DNA of 64,000 nt from Luteolibacter arcticus. Its GTDB lineage: Bacteria > Verrucomicrobiota > Verrucomicrobiia > Verrucomicrobiales > Akkermansiaceae. Below the pieces are notes generated by a model. The model did no database searches. It was not told the DNA's origin and worked only from the letters and a program-made list of their open reading frames with translations. The translations under genes were made by a program, and so were the position numbers. Of this stretch, positions 9,434-17,286 are shown piece by piece; within the stretch, counting starts at the first letter, position 1, and the number at the start of each line of letters is the position of its first letter. The stretch covers positions 124,001 through 188,000 of the forward strand of contig NZ_JAPDDT010000003.1 in assembly GCF_025950235.1 (NCBI RefSeq), in the 5' to 3' direction.

Positions 9434-9839
9434 TCACCAAGTCTACTTGACGACAATGTCAAAGTCCCTTGCAAAACTGTTAAAGTCGTTGGCATTATTG
9501 CTTGGCTTAAGCCCCCACCAACGAAAACCCACCCCACCCAGCGTGCCAGCCGCTGCTTCCCCAACGCGGGAATCGGGATCTCTTTGATGGAGGCACGCTC
9601 AGTGGCAAGGGTTCCTTCAACGATCTGGCCGAAACCGGGCACGAAACTTTTTTCTCCCTGGCGATGGACAAGTGGATTGACTCCTTTCCCCCCCCCCGAG
9701 GGGACACCTTCACCAATCGCGCGGCGATGCCGTCGATCCCGACGAAGGTGCTGGCCCGGGTCTGATGCGCAGCCTTGAAGATGTCACCATCCTAGCCATG
9801 GCCCACCGCGCCGCCGAAAGCCTCGAATGATCGCGGGAT
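9434..9839. other. Intergenic region with a possible decayed reading frame
   Basis: No intact gene is recognised in these 406 bases. On the plus strand an open frame from 9511 to 9765 has no normal start but reads like protein, for example GKGSFNDLAETGHETFFSLA. It contains a run of ten C at 9688-9697. It could be the tail of a gene whose front was lost, or chance. The part nearest 9433 presumably carries the promoter of the large minus-strand gene, but I cannot point to clear -35 and -10 boxes. Confidence 0.3.
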
Positions 9840-10595
9840 TCAGAGTGCCGGTTCGCGATGTACCAGCACCCGCAGCGCTTGTCGCGGCGCCTTCCCGTCC
9901 GCGGCGTGAATGACGGCCAGCGTGCGCTCGCCGGCCGCCTGCTGAAGCGTGCCGGCGTGGAAGCGCTTCAGACCTTCCTTGCCGTTTCCGTTAGCGAGCT
10001 GGAACACGGTTTCGCTCCCGGCAGGCAGGTCGCGGAGGACCGTCTTGCCCGCGGGCAATGCAATCTTTTCAGTGCCAAAAATCACCGCCACGGTGACCAT
10101 GGAAAAATTCACCAGACAGAGTTTTCCCGTGGGAAAGTGCACCGTGTCCGACGGGATGAGGAGCGCACGCGGTTCCTTCCAGGTCGGTGCCCCCGGGGCA
10201 CGGGACAGCAGCACGAACAGGTCCCCCTCGCCAGTTCGCTTCACCGTGGTCCACGGAGCGCCTGACTCATCTAGCAACCGGATCGCACCCTCGCCTCGCG
10301 GCACGCTGGCCGCCGCGCTGGGACGGCCGAGCGAGAGCCGGAGCGGATTGGGTTTCATGGTCCCGGACGCCACCGTTATTTCGCGTGGGGGGATGCTGCC
10401 AACCGGGGCTTCCAGTTCGTGCCGCACCCCGTCGCGGACTTCCTGGCGGAAAGGCGGCTGCTCCCCCACCGGAAGAAAGCGAACCGTATCGGCCTCGGCG
10501 ACCTCCTCCGCGGCAGGTTCTTGCGAAGACGAGCCAGACGGCAAAAGCAGCAGCCCGAGCAGGAGGACAGAGAGAGCGGCGGGGCGAGGCTTCAC
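9840..10595 (-). CDS. Exported protein of unknown function
   Basis: This 251-residue protein starts with GTG and has an N-terminal hydrophobic signal (LSVLLLGLLLLPSGSSS) followed by an acidic linker. The rest looks like beta-rich modules, with VRFLPVGEQPPFRQEV, ALLIPSDTVHFPTGKLCLVN and LPAGKTVLRDLPAGSETVFQ as recognisable strands. I know of similar secreted proteins annotated as hypothetical in Verrucomicrobia but cannot name a domain. It lies alone between the giant PQQ protein and a PEP-CTERM LamG protein, both also exported and on the same strand. Confidence 0.65.
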   Translation of the reverse strand: MKPRPAALSVLLLGLLLLPSGSSSQEPAAEEVAEADTVRFLPVGEQPPFRQEVRDGVRHELEAPVGSIPPREITVASGTMKPNPLRLSLGRPSAAASVPRGEGAIRLLDESGAPWTTVKRTGEGDLFVLLSRAPGAPTWKEPRALLIPSDTVHFPTGKLCLVNFSMVTVAVIFGTEKIALPAGKTVLRDLPAGSETVFQLANGNGKEGLKRFHAGTLQQAAGERTLAVIHAADGKAPRQALRVLVHREPAL

Positions 10596-10659
10596 TTTGC
10601 GAAATCATGGATCCCCGTCCGCACGCACGTCGAGCAGGGCGTTAAACTACGTGAAATCT

Positions 10660-11466
10660 TCATGGGCGGATCGTGCTACGGCGCGACCGGCGGAAGAGAA
10701 ACATCGCACCAAGGCATCCAAAAAGTGCGGACGAAGTTTCGGGCACCGCCGTCGCGAGATTCCCGGCACTGCCATTCCACAATTTCGAAACTTCATCTCC
10801 GGTCAGCTTTCCGCTCCAGATCGCAAAATCATCAATGTCCGCGGTGCCCGAGTAGTTGCCCGTGCCACTGCCGCCGATCATCGTGTTCAAGCTGGCACTG
10901 AGCGTGCCGCTGCCAATCGCATCTCCTGTGCCGTTCAGCAGGGTGCCATCAAGATACCACTGTGCAAGGTCCGTGGTGTTGTCGAGGACCAGCGTGACGA
11001 GGTGCCAGCCGCCGTCGTGGAAATTCAGGGCCTCATTCTGGCGCGTACCGGTGGAAGTCTTGACCTTGCCCTCGCGGCCCCCGGTGAGGGTGGTGATCAC
11101 CCAACCGGTGTTGTTTCCGCTGGACCAATTGCTATTGCCCACGATGGCCGCGTCATTGGTCGCGATGGTGCGCACCCACAGCGAAACCGAGAAATCGCCT
11201 GTATAAATCGAGTCTTGATTCCCCACCTGAACCGCCCAGTCGCTCGGCGTCGCCCCTGAATTCCCGTTATTGTTGAAGTCCGCCGCCTGTCCGAACTTGC
11301 CGGTCGTGAAATTATCGCCGGGCGTCGCATTCGTGCCCACCACTGTGCCACTGACCAAGGTTGCGCCCCCGGCGGCCGTGTCACCGTCGAGCGGGAGATA
11401 GATTGAGAGGGTCGCCGCATGTGAATGGGCGACCACGAGGGGAAGAAGAAAGAAACCACGTTTCAT
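10660..11466 (-). CDS. LamG-domain protein with PEP-CTERM sorting tail
   Basis: This 268-residue exported protein has a signal peptide (MKRGFFLLPLVVAHSHA), one LamG/concanavalin-like domain (LPLDGDTAAGG to about residue 230, including ADIDDFAIWSGKLTGDEV) and a C-terminal PEP-CTERM-type tail. The tail has the three expected parts: VPE, a hydrophobic stretch (SSALFGCLGAMFLF) and basic residues (RRSRRS). In other bacteria such tails are processed by exosortase, which attaches or exports surface and biofilm proteins. No exosortase gene is present in this window. Confidence 0.85.
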   Translation of the reverse strand: MKRGFFLLPLVVAHSHAATLSIYLPLDGDTAAGGATLVSGTVVGTNATPGDNFTTGKFGQAADFNNNGNSGATPSDWAVQVGNQDSIYTGDFSVSLWVRTIATNDAAIVGNSNWSSGNNTGWVITTLTGGREGKVKTSTGTRQNEALNFHDGGWHLVTLVLDNTTDLAQWYLDGTLLNGTGDAIGSGTLSASLNTMIGGSGTGNYSGTADIDDFAIWSGKLTGDEVSKLWNGSAGNLATAVPETSSALFGCLGAMFLFRRSRRSTIRP

Positions 11467-11582
11467 TTATGGGGAGGTTGTCAGTTCGGACTCCAGCGCT
11501 CCATGGCATGAAGGCAATTTCTCCTGACAAATTCGCAATCACGGCTCGACCCCGGGGCGGGTCGTGCCCCAGCCTCACCACC

Positions 11583-12767
11583 ATGGAGAAAGGATTCATA
11601 CTTCCCGTTCCTCAACGCGTTGGCATCCGGCTCATCGACTGGGCGCAGGGCTTCGGCTACCGGCTTTACGGCGGCATCCTCGATTTTATGCGGGCCGGAC
11701 ATCCACTTGAGCTCGAATTCGAGCAACCGAGCGGTAGCGACATCAAGCCAGTGAAGATCGACAAGAACTGGAAGGGCGACGGCCTGCTGGTCTTCCGATA
11801 TACGGCCGAAGAGGCGAAGGAATGGCGGCGCCACAAGATCCCCGTGGTGAACCTCAGTACCGAGCAACCGCCACGGCTCGCAGGCTTTCCCCGGGTGACC
11901 CTCGACAACGCCCGCGCCGGCGAGATGGCGGCGGAGCATCTCCTCAACCTCGGCCTGCGACAGTTCGCGTTCCTGCATGATTCCAACCGGCTCTATTCGC
12001 GAGAGCGGATGGAAGGGTTCCGCCGTCGGCTCGATGAGGCGGGCTTTCCCCTCCACGTCATAGACATCCCATCCAGTACTTTCCCACCGAAAATCCGCGC
12101 TAAGCAAAACCTCGAAATGGCCTGGCGCCAGCTCGCGCGGTTGCCGCAACCTTGCGGATTGTTTGCCAAGGACGACATCGCCGCGGTGATGGCGATCCGG
12201 GCTTTGAGGGAAATCGGTTTGCGTGTGCCGCAGGACGTTCCGGTGCTGGGCGTGGCGGACGACATCGTCCATTGCCTGGCCACGACGCCACCGATCTCCA
12301 GTCTGCGATTCCCGGGCAAGGCCATCGGCTTCGCCGCCGCGCAGTTGCTCTACCGCCAGATGAGCGGTGAGAAGATCGACCCTCGCGAGCACCTGAGAAT
12401 CCCGCCGCGCGGCGTGGTGGTTCGAGAATCCACCGGCCATGTCGAACTGCTCGACCCGATCGTGACCCGCGCGCTGGCGGTGATCCGCGAGGAGGCCGGC
12501 CGACAGGCGATCACCGCCCAGGAGTTGTGCCGTCGCGTCGGCGTGTCGCGGGAATCGCTGCGTCTGCGCTTTCATGAAACGCTCGGCCGCTCGCCGAAGC
12601 AGGAAGTCGACCGGCAGCGCGCGGACCTCGTCGGGGAGATCCTGCGACGCCAGAACTGGACCTTGGAGCGGATCGCCCAGCACTGCGGATTCACCGGCAG
12701 CGACGAGCTGTGCCGCTTTTTCAAGCGCGTGAAAGGCTGCACTGCGGGTTCGTGGCGGAGTGGATGA
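11583..12767 (+). CDS. XylR-type AraC-family transcriptional regulator
   Basis: This 394-residue regulator combines an N-terminal LacI-type ligand-binding domain (about residues 5-280) with a C-terminal AraC helix-turn-helix pair (about 295-390). The sensor half shows VTLDNARAGEMAAEHLLNLG and VPQDVPVLGVADD, both typical of LacI/XylR proteins. The DNA-binding half shows LCRRVGVSRESLRLRFHE and IAQHCGFTGSDELCRFFKR. It probably senses a sugar. The divergent neighbour is the PEP-CTERM LamG gene, a possible target. The start at 11583 removes a long unlikely upstream extension. Confidence 0.85.
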   Translation: MEKGFILPVPQRVGIRLIDWAQGFGYRLYGGILDFMRAGHPLELEFEQPSGSDIKPVKIDKNWKGDGLLVFRYTAEEAKEWRRHKIPVVNLSTEQPPRLAGFPRVTLDNARAGEMAAEHLLNLGLRQFAFLHDSNRLYSRERMEGFRRRLDEAGFPLHVIDIPSSTFPPKIRAKQNLEMAWRQLARLPQPCGLFAKDDIAAVMAIRALREIGLRVPQDVPVLGVADDIVHCLATTPPISSLRFPGKAIGFAAAQLLYRQMSGEKIDPREHLRIPPRGVVVRESTGHVELLDPIVTRALAVIREEAGRQAITAQELCRRVGVSRESLRLRFHETLGRSPKQEVDRQRADLVGEILRRQNWTLERIAQHCGFTGSDELCRFFKRVKGCTAGSWRSG

Positions 12768-12860
12768 AGGAGCTTCGAAGCAGGACAACCGCTTCGTTTG
12801 GGCGGGGCTCTGCCGGTTGTAGGGCACCGCCGAACCAAGCGTCGCCGAGACTTTCATCTC

Positions 12861-13055
12861 AGCCGAAAACCATTTCAGCAGGGCCTGCCCGCACCGCCGG
12901 ACTGGGCGCAGGTGGAAGTGGATGCACGGGCCCCGCGCGAAGACGCCAGCGGCCTGACGGTGCTCTTGGCCGGTGGAACCGAACTCCACATCGCCAGCCA
13001 TGCGGCAGTGCCGCTCGCCGCCGCCCCGATCCGCGAACTGTCCCGGCCATGCTGA
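12861..13055 (+). pseudogene. IS66 TnpA (Orf1) remnant
   Basis: The end of an IS66 Orf1-like protein is readable: GLTVLLAGGTELHIASHAA followed by RELSRPC and a stop. Similar strings close the IS66 TnpA protein just before tnpB. The N-terminal DNA-binding part is missing or scrambled by frameshifts upstream of about 12861. A GTG or ATG farther upstream gives a longer frame, but its sequence does not look like TnpA. Confidence 0.6.
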
Positions 13056-13231
13056 GCTTTTCCGGCAGCCTCAAGGTGTTCGTAGCGGTGGAGCCCTGCG
13101 ACATGCGCCGCAGCTTCTCCGGCCTGCACGATGCCGTCGGCACCAAGCTCAAGGAAGATCCCAAGAGCGGCGCGATCTTCGTCTTCACCAACAAACGCCC
13201 CACCCTGCTCAAGATCCTCTATTTTGATGGT
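12861..13231 (+). mobile_element. IS66-family insertion sequence remnant (tnpA end and tnpB start)
   Basis: Two overlapping pieces of an IS66-type element remain: the C-terminal part of the small TnpA-like protein and the first 60 or so codons of TnpB, joined by the ATGCTGA overlap usual in these elements. The tnpC transposase and the terminal inverted repeats were not found. The right edge is where TnpB similarity stops inside a hybrid reading frame (about 13225-13245); the left edge is approximate. Confidence 0.7.
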
Positions 13232-14443
13232 ATCCTTCGTCTCGCCAAGGGCGCCGGGCACGCGCTGGTACCCACCGGCTGTCGCCTGAAGCTGCCGCCA
13301 GAACTCGAACACGAAGTCGCTATCATCGATCTCGACCTGCCCGACCTTGGGAAACTCGGCGAGGTGCTCGACGGCATCCTCCGCTCCGCCGACCAGCCGA
13401 CTCTCCACGACGGCATTCGCGAAAGTATCCTCCACTCCGCCCTCGGTCTCACCACGGTGGAGGCGGAGAATGCGTTCGCCCTGTCCATGGTCGAGTGGGG
13501 CCGCGTCGATCCGATCCTTGTAGCCCGGGAGAAGGCCCGCACCTTGAAGCGAGGCGGGCTCCTGGAGGTGATCGAGGCCAAGCCGAACCTCGACGACATC
13601 GGCGAACTCGATGCGCTCAAGCGTTGGCTATCCCAGCGTCGTCCCGCCTTCGGTGCTGCCGCCCGCGACTATGGGCTGCCGGTGCCCAAGGGCCTGCTCA
13701 TCGTCGGCATCCCCGGCACCGGCAAGAGCCTCACTGCCAAGGCCACCGCCGGCGTCTTGCAGCTTCCGCTGCTGCGCCTCGACATGGGCCGGGTGTTCGG
13801 CGGCATCGTCGGCCAAAGTGAGGCTAACCTCCGCTCGGTGATCCGCACCGCCGAGGCCATCGCCCCATGCGTCCTTTGGATCGATGAGGTCGAGAAGGGC
13901 TTCGGCGGCAGCACCGGCAGTGGAAGTTCCGACGCCGGAACTTCATCGCGCGTCTTCGGCAGCTTCCTGTCCTGGATGCAGGAGAAGGAGAAGCCGGTGT
14001 TCGTTGTCGCTACGGCCAACGACGTGAGCCAGTTACCGCCGGAGTTCCTGCGGAAAGGAAGATTCGACGAGATGTTCTTCGTTGATCTGCCCGACGATAA
14101 AGAGCGCGCCGCCATTTGGGAAATCGTCATCGCCCGGCACCGTCGCGACCCAAAGTCGTGCGACCTCGGAGCACTAGCCGCGGCGACGGACGGGTTCACC
14201 GGCGCGGAGATCGAAGGAGCTTATCGGGAGGCGCTGCACGAGGCCTTCGCCGACAGCCGAGAGCCCGACTTCGCCGACCTCCAGTCCGCCATCGCTACCA
14301 CCACTCCGATATCAAAGCTGATGGAGGAGCGAATCGAGGCGTTGCGGAAGTGGTCAAAGGGCCGTGCCCGTGAAGCCGGAGCCCCGGTGAAGTCGTCTCC
14401 CGCCACACCACGCGATTCGCGCCGCGTCCAGGCGTGCAACTGA
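13049..14443 (+). CDS. Chimeric protein: IS66 TnpB N terminus fused to Ycf46-like AAA+ ATPase
   Basis: This 464-residue reading frame starts with about 61 residues of IS66 TnpB (MLSFSGSLKVFVAVEPCDMR to KILYFDG) and continues in frame into an AAA+ ATPase of the Ycf46 kind. The AAA part keeps LPPELEHEVAIIDLDLPD, Walker A (GIPGTGKS, near residue 220), Walker B (CVLWIDEVE, near 274), sensor 1 (VVATAND) and an arginine-rich RKGRFDE. About the first 100 residues normally found in the family have been replaced by the TnpB piece. All ATPase motifs are intact, so the hybrid could be active. It heads a cluster with a WGR/ligase gene and a second AAA gene. Confidence 0.75.
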   Translation: MLSFSGSLKVFVAVEPCDMRRSFSGLHDAVGTKLKEDPKSGAIFVFTNKRPTLLKILYFDGILRLAKGAGHALVPTGCRLKLPPELEHEVAIIDLDLPDLGKLGEVLDGILRSADQPTLHDGIRESILHSALGLTTVEAENAFALSMVEWGRVDPILVAREKARTLKRGGLLEVIEAKPNLDDIGELDALKRWLSQRRPAFGAAARDYGLPVPKGLLIVGIPGTGKSLTAKATAGVLQLPLLRLDMGRVFGGIVGQSEANLRSVIRTAEAIAPCVLWIDEVEKGFGGSTGSGSSDAGTSSRVFGSFLSWMQEKEKPVFVVATANDVSQLPPEFLRKGRFDEMFFVDLPDDKERAAIWEIVIARHRRDPKSCDLGALAAATDGFTGAEIEGAYREALHEAFADSREPDFADLQSAIATTTPISKLMEERIEALRKWSKGRAREAGAPVKSSPATPRDSRRVQACN

Positions 14444-14571
14444 AACAGGGCACGCCGCGAATCGAACAAGGGCCGTCCCGCACACCGGCGGGGCGGTTCC
14501 CGATACTTTCCCTTTTTCTCGCCGTTCCGGCGACAATGCCACAAACCACAAACAACCAATCCAGCACTCGC

Positions 14572-15660
14572 ATGGACAACGCCACGCCGGCCACCACCAC
14601 CGCCTCGCTCCATTACCGCGAAGGCAACTCCGATAAAGTCTACCAAGCCGCCATCGAACCGAAGGACGACGGCTTCATCGTCACCTACGCCTACGGTCGA
14701 CGCGGCACCACCCTGACTACCGGCGCCAAGACCGAAGCTCCGGTGCCGCTCGCCACCGCCACGGGAATCTTCAACAAGCTGATCACCGGCAAGCTCGCCA
14801 AGGGCTACACACCGGCGGAGGACGGCACGCCCTACCGGCAGACCGGCGACGAGGGACGCGACAGCGGCATCCGTTGCCAGCTCCTCAACCCGGTCGAGGA
14901 AAGCGAGCTGGCTCGCCTGCTGACCGACACCCGCCACTGCCTCCAGCAGAAGCACGACGGCCGCCGGATGCTGGTCCGCAAGCAGGGCGACGACATCACC
15001 GGCATCAACCGCCGCGGCCTTCTCGTCGCCTTGCCCGACCCGATCCATCACGCCGTAGCCGAACTGCCCTACGACGTCCTTATCGACGGCGAGGCCGTGG
15101 GCGACATCCTCCACGCCTTCGACCTGCTCGAAGTGAAGGGCAACGACCTGCGCGCCCACCGCTACATCGACCGCTTCGCCGGCCTGATCTCCCTCATCCC
15201 GCCCGGGCAGCCCGCCCTCCGCTGGGTCAGCACTGCGATCAGCCCCGACGACAAGGTCGGCACCTACGGGGAACTCAAGCTGGAAGGAGTCGAAGGCGTC
15301 GTCTTCAAGGACGTCGACGCGCCCTTCACCCCGGGCCGCCCGAACTCCGGTGGACCCCAGCTCAAGTTCAAATTCGTCGAGAGCGCTTCGTTCGTCGTGC
15401 TGGCCCACAACCCGCAGCGCAGCGTCACCCTCGGCCTCTACCCGGCCGGCGGCGACACCCCGGTTCCCGCCGGCAACGTCACCATCCCTCCAAACCACGA
15501 GGTCCCGGCACCGGGCGACGTGATCGACGCGAAATACCTCTACGCCTTCCGGGAAAGCGGCGCGGTCTACCAACCCGTCAACCTTGGCAAGCGCGACGAC
15601 ATCCCTGCCACCGAGTGCGGTGTGGAGCAGCTCAAATACAAACCCGAGCCCGCCTCCTGA
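14572..15660 (+). CDS. WGR-domain ATP-dependent DNA ligase-like nucleotidyltransferase
   Basis: This protein of about 362 residues has an N-terminal WGR domain (SLHYREGNSDKVYQAAI to YGRRG, about residues 10-50) and a ligase-type nucleotidyltransferase domain. Ligase motifs visible are motif I KHDGRR (the lysine would carry AMP), motif III DGEAV, motif IV EGVVFK, motif V KFKF and a C-terminal OB-like region ending in YQPVNLGKRDD. A DNA or RNA ligase acting in repair or defence is likely, but the substrate is unknown. The ATG at 14536 would add 12 residues. WGR domains occur in PARPs and in plasmid-borne proteins. It lies between AAA genes in the cluster. Confidence 0.8.
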   Translation: MDNATPATTTASLHYREGNSDKVYQAAIEPKDDGFIVTYAYGRRGTTLTTGAKTEAPVPLATATGIFNKLITGKLAKGYTPAEDGTPYRQTGDEGRDSGIRCQLLNPVEESELARLLTDTRHCLQQKHDGRRMLVRKQGDDITGINRRGLLVALPDPIHHAVAELPYDVLIDGEAVGDILHAFDLLEVKGNDLRAHRYIDRFAGLISLIPPGQPALRWVSTAISPDDKVGTYGELKLEGVEGVVFKDVDAPFTPGRPNSGGPQLKFKFVESASFVVLAHNPQRSVTLGLYPAGGDTPVPAGNVTIPPNHEVPAPGDVIDAKYLYAFRESGAVYQPVNLGKRDDIPATECGVEQLKYKPEPAS

Positions 15661-15701
15661 TCTCCAGCCACAACGCACAGCCATAGCGCCAAAGCCGGAA
15701 C

Positions 15702-15735
15702 AGGCCCCGCCCGCACTCACCCTGCGGCGGGGCCT
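15702..15735 (+). terminator. GC-rich inverted repeat after the ligase gene
   Basis: AGGCCCCGCC (15702-15711) and GGCGGGGCCT (15726-15735) form a perfect 10-bp stem, 42 bases after the ligase stop. Only three T residues follow, so it may be a weak terminator or an RNA-stabilising hairpin. A similar but imperfect hairpin (CCGTCCCGC/GCGGGGCGG) lies between the AAA gene and the ligase gene near 14475. Confidence 0.5.
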
Positions 15736-15770
15736 TTCCGCATCCACCCGTTACCATCCTCCATCCCACC

Positions 15771-15998
15771 ATGAAAATCCTCAGCGCCACCATCACCCCG
15801 ATGCCCCGGCCCATGCCGGTGGGCATGTTCGACCCCATGCCCGAGGTCGTCGCCACCTTCGACAACGGCTCCACCCGGACGCTGTTCTCGTTCTACCCCG
15901 ACGAGGTCTCGTTCCAGGCGTCCGAGTTCACCGGGCTCAGCGAAGAGGAAGCCCACGACCTCCACCAACGAAAGGACAAGGCCTACCTCCGGTCATGA
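15771..15998 (+). CDS. Small protein of a plasmid/island type, unknown function
   Basis: This 75-residue protein begins MKILSATITPMPRPM and contains FDNGSTRTLFSFYPDEVSF followed by SEEEAHDLHQRKDKAYL. I have seen comparable short proteins next to WGR or ligase genes in mobile regions but cannot name the family. It is short, acidic and soluble with no signal peptide. Its location between the ligase and the DUF6878-like gene suggests it belongs to the same functional cluster. Confidence 0.6.
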   Translation: MKILSATITPMPRPMPVGMFDPMPEVVATFDNGSTRTLFSFYPDEVSFQASEFTGLSEEEAHDLHQRKDKAYLRS

Positions 15999-16039
15999 AG
16001 CAGCCCGCTCCCCGAATCATCCACCAAAACCACCACCCC

Positions 16040-16533
16040 ATGAACCCCGTCCAACTTGCCACCGAAGACCCGGCCCGCCTGCTCCGGCTCTTCAAGAAGG
16101 CCGAACGCAAATCCAGCCGACACCCGGCGACCTGCTCCCCATCGCCTGCCACTTCCTCCACCTCGCCACCAATGGCCTGGTCGTGTCCCGCGGATGTACT
16201 CGCATCACCTTCGAGTTCGAGGGTTATCGCACGCACGCCGTCGTCACCTTAGTCGCCGTCACCGACTCCAAGGAGGAGTTCATCCTCGCCCTCGACCTGC
16301 TCCAAAAGTGGAAGCCCGCCGGCGAACACCGCCTCGGCGAACTCCTCGAAAAAGCTGCCGAAGCCTACCTCGACGTCCACCTCCCCCAGTGGCCCGAGAA
16401 CGAAGGCGCCGACGGCCACCTGACCATCGACATCCGCCAAGACCCCGACCGTGCCCTCGTCCTCGATCCACGAGGCCACGCCACGGTGAAGATCATGGCC
16501 GAAACCCCAACCCCGTTCCCTTCACGAACATGA
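16040..16533 (+). pseudogene. DUF6878-like gene split by a frameshift
   Basis: The N-terminal part reads MNPVQLATEDPARLLRLFKK in one frame. About 100 bases later the coding sequence moves to another frame, starting around PGDLLPIACHFLHLATNG near 16128 and running to the stop at 16533. The second part contains TRITFEFEGYRTHAVV, AEAYLDVHLPQWPENEGADG and HLTIDIRQD, which resembles DUF6878 proteins. A GTG at 16183 could start a shorter product. A real mutation, a sequencing error or a programmed shift are all possible. The stop overlaps the next start (ATGA). Confidence 0.55.
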
Positions 16534-17210
16534 ACGACGCCTTGGAACACCTCGCCGGTCTCGGCGCGCTCAAGACCTGGCTCGCGGCACACCTACCTCT
16601 TCTTCGGGAAGGCGGCACCCTCACACCGCGCGCCATTGTCCTCGCCGGGCTCCCTGGCACCGGGAAGCACAGCGTTTCCAGGGGCATCGCCTCTGCCATC
16701 GGCCGACCGCTGACGACCTTCACCTCAGTTGCAGCCATCGACCCCACGAGCATTGTCCTCGTCGAGGATCTGGGCCGGGAGCACCTGCCATTGATCCGGC
16801 GGCTCGCCACCCCGGAGGAGACCCCGCCCTTCGTGATCGCCCAGACCGAACGACCGTGGGAACTCCCGGCAGGCCTGCTCCGGGCAGACGCGATCGAAAC
16901 GGTCTGGCACCTCGACCTTCCCGACGTGAAGGAGCGTGCCGAGATTTGGGACATCGCCGCGAAACGACTCGGCCATAGGAACCCGGGGTTCGACAACGTG
17001 ATCCTCGCCCGCGCCTCGCACGAGCTAACGCCTGCCGAGATCCATGCGGCTTATGCACGCGCCGCCAGAAGCCGACCCCAGGCACCGACGGAGCGCCACC
17101 TGTTTGAAGCCATGGTCGGGCTTCAACCCCTGATCGCCGCCCGCAAGGAGGACCTGCTCCGGCTGACCTACTGGACGCGACGCTGCGCCACCCCGGCGCG
17201 GGGCGCGTGA
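16530..17210 (+). CDS. Small AAA ATPase, degenerate relative of the upstream AAA protein
   Basis: This 226-residue protein has the AAA fold: HLAGLGALKTWLAAHL aligns with ELDALKRWL of the first AAA protein, Walker A is GLPGTGKHS (near residue 50), and LDLPDVKERAEIWDIAAKRL aligns with DLPDDKERAAIWEIV. Walker B is weak (IVLVEDLG, with the second acidic residue displaced), so ATP hydrolysis may be impaired. Both AAA proteins probably descend from the same family and may form mixed rings. It overlaps the DUF6878-like gene by 4 bases and ends the cluster. Confidence 0.7.
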   Translation: MNDALEHLAGLGALKTWLAAHLPLLREGGTLTPRAIVLAGLPGTGKHSVSRGIASAIGRPLTTFTSVAAIDPTSIVLVEDLGREHLPLIRRLATPEETPPFVIAQTERPWELPAGLLRADAIETVWHLDLPDVKERAEIWDIAAKRLGHRNPGFDNVILARASHELTPAEIHAAYARAARSRPQAPTERHLFEAMVGLQPLIAARKEDLLRLTYWTRRCATPARGA

Positions 17211-17214
17211 AAAT

Positions 17215-17273
17215 CCGGAGGATCCCCTTCAACAGGGATCCTCCGGGACGCGGTCGCTCAATAGCTTTTTTTA
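17215..17273 (+). terminator. Hairpin downstream of the AAA cluster
   Basis: CCGGAGGATCCC (17215-17226) and GGGATCCTCCGG (17235-17246) form a perfect 12-bp stem with an 8-base loop, five bases after the last gene of the cluster. The T-rich stretch follows about 20 bases later (up to about 17273), so it is not a textbook intrinsic terminator. It does mark the end of the transcription unit. Confidence 0.6.
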
Positions 17274-17286
17274 CCTCGATGAACTC

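Noticed and set aside
12753..12775. Resemblance of the XylR gene end to the tRNA-fMet 3' end as a left att site
   Set aside because: Only about a dozen bases match with a gap, and they lie inside coding sequence.
12861..13231. A complete IS66 element
   Set aside because: No tnpC transposase or terminal inverted repeats were found; only tnpA and tnpB pieces remain.
14221..15747. A 508-codon minus-strand frame
   Set aside because: Antisense to the WGR-ligase gene, which has all ligase motifs; the minus product is low in complexity.
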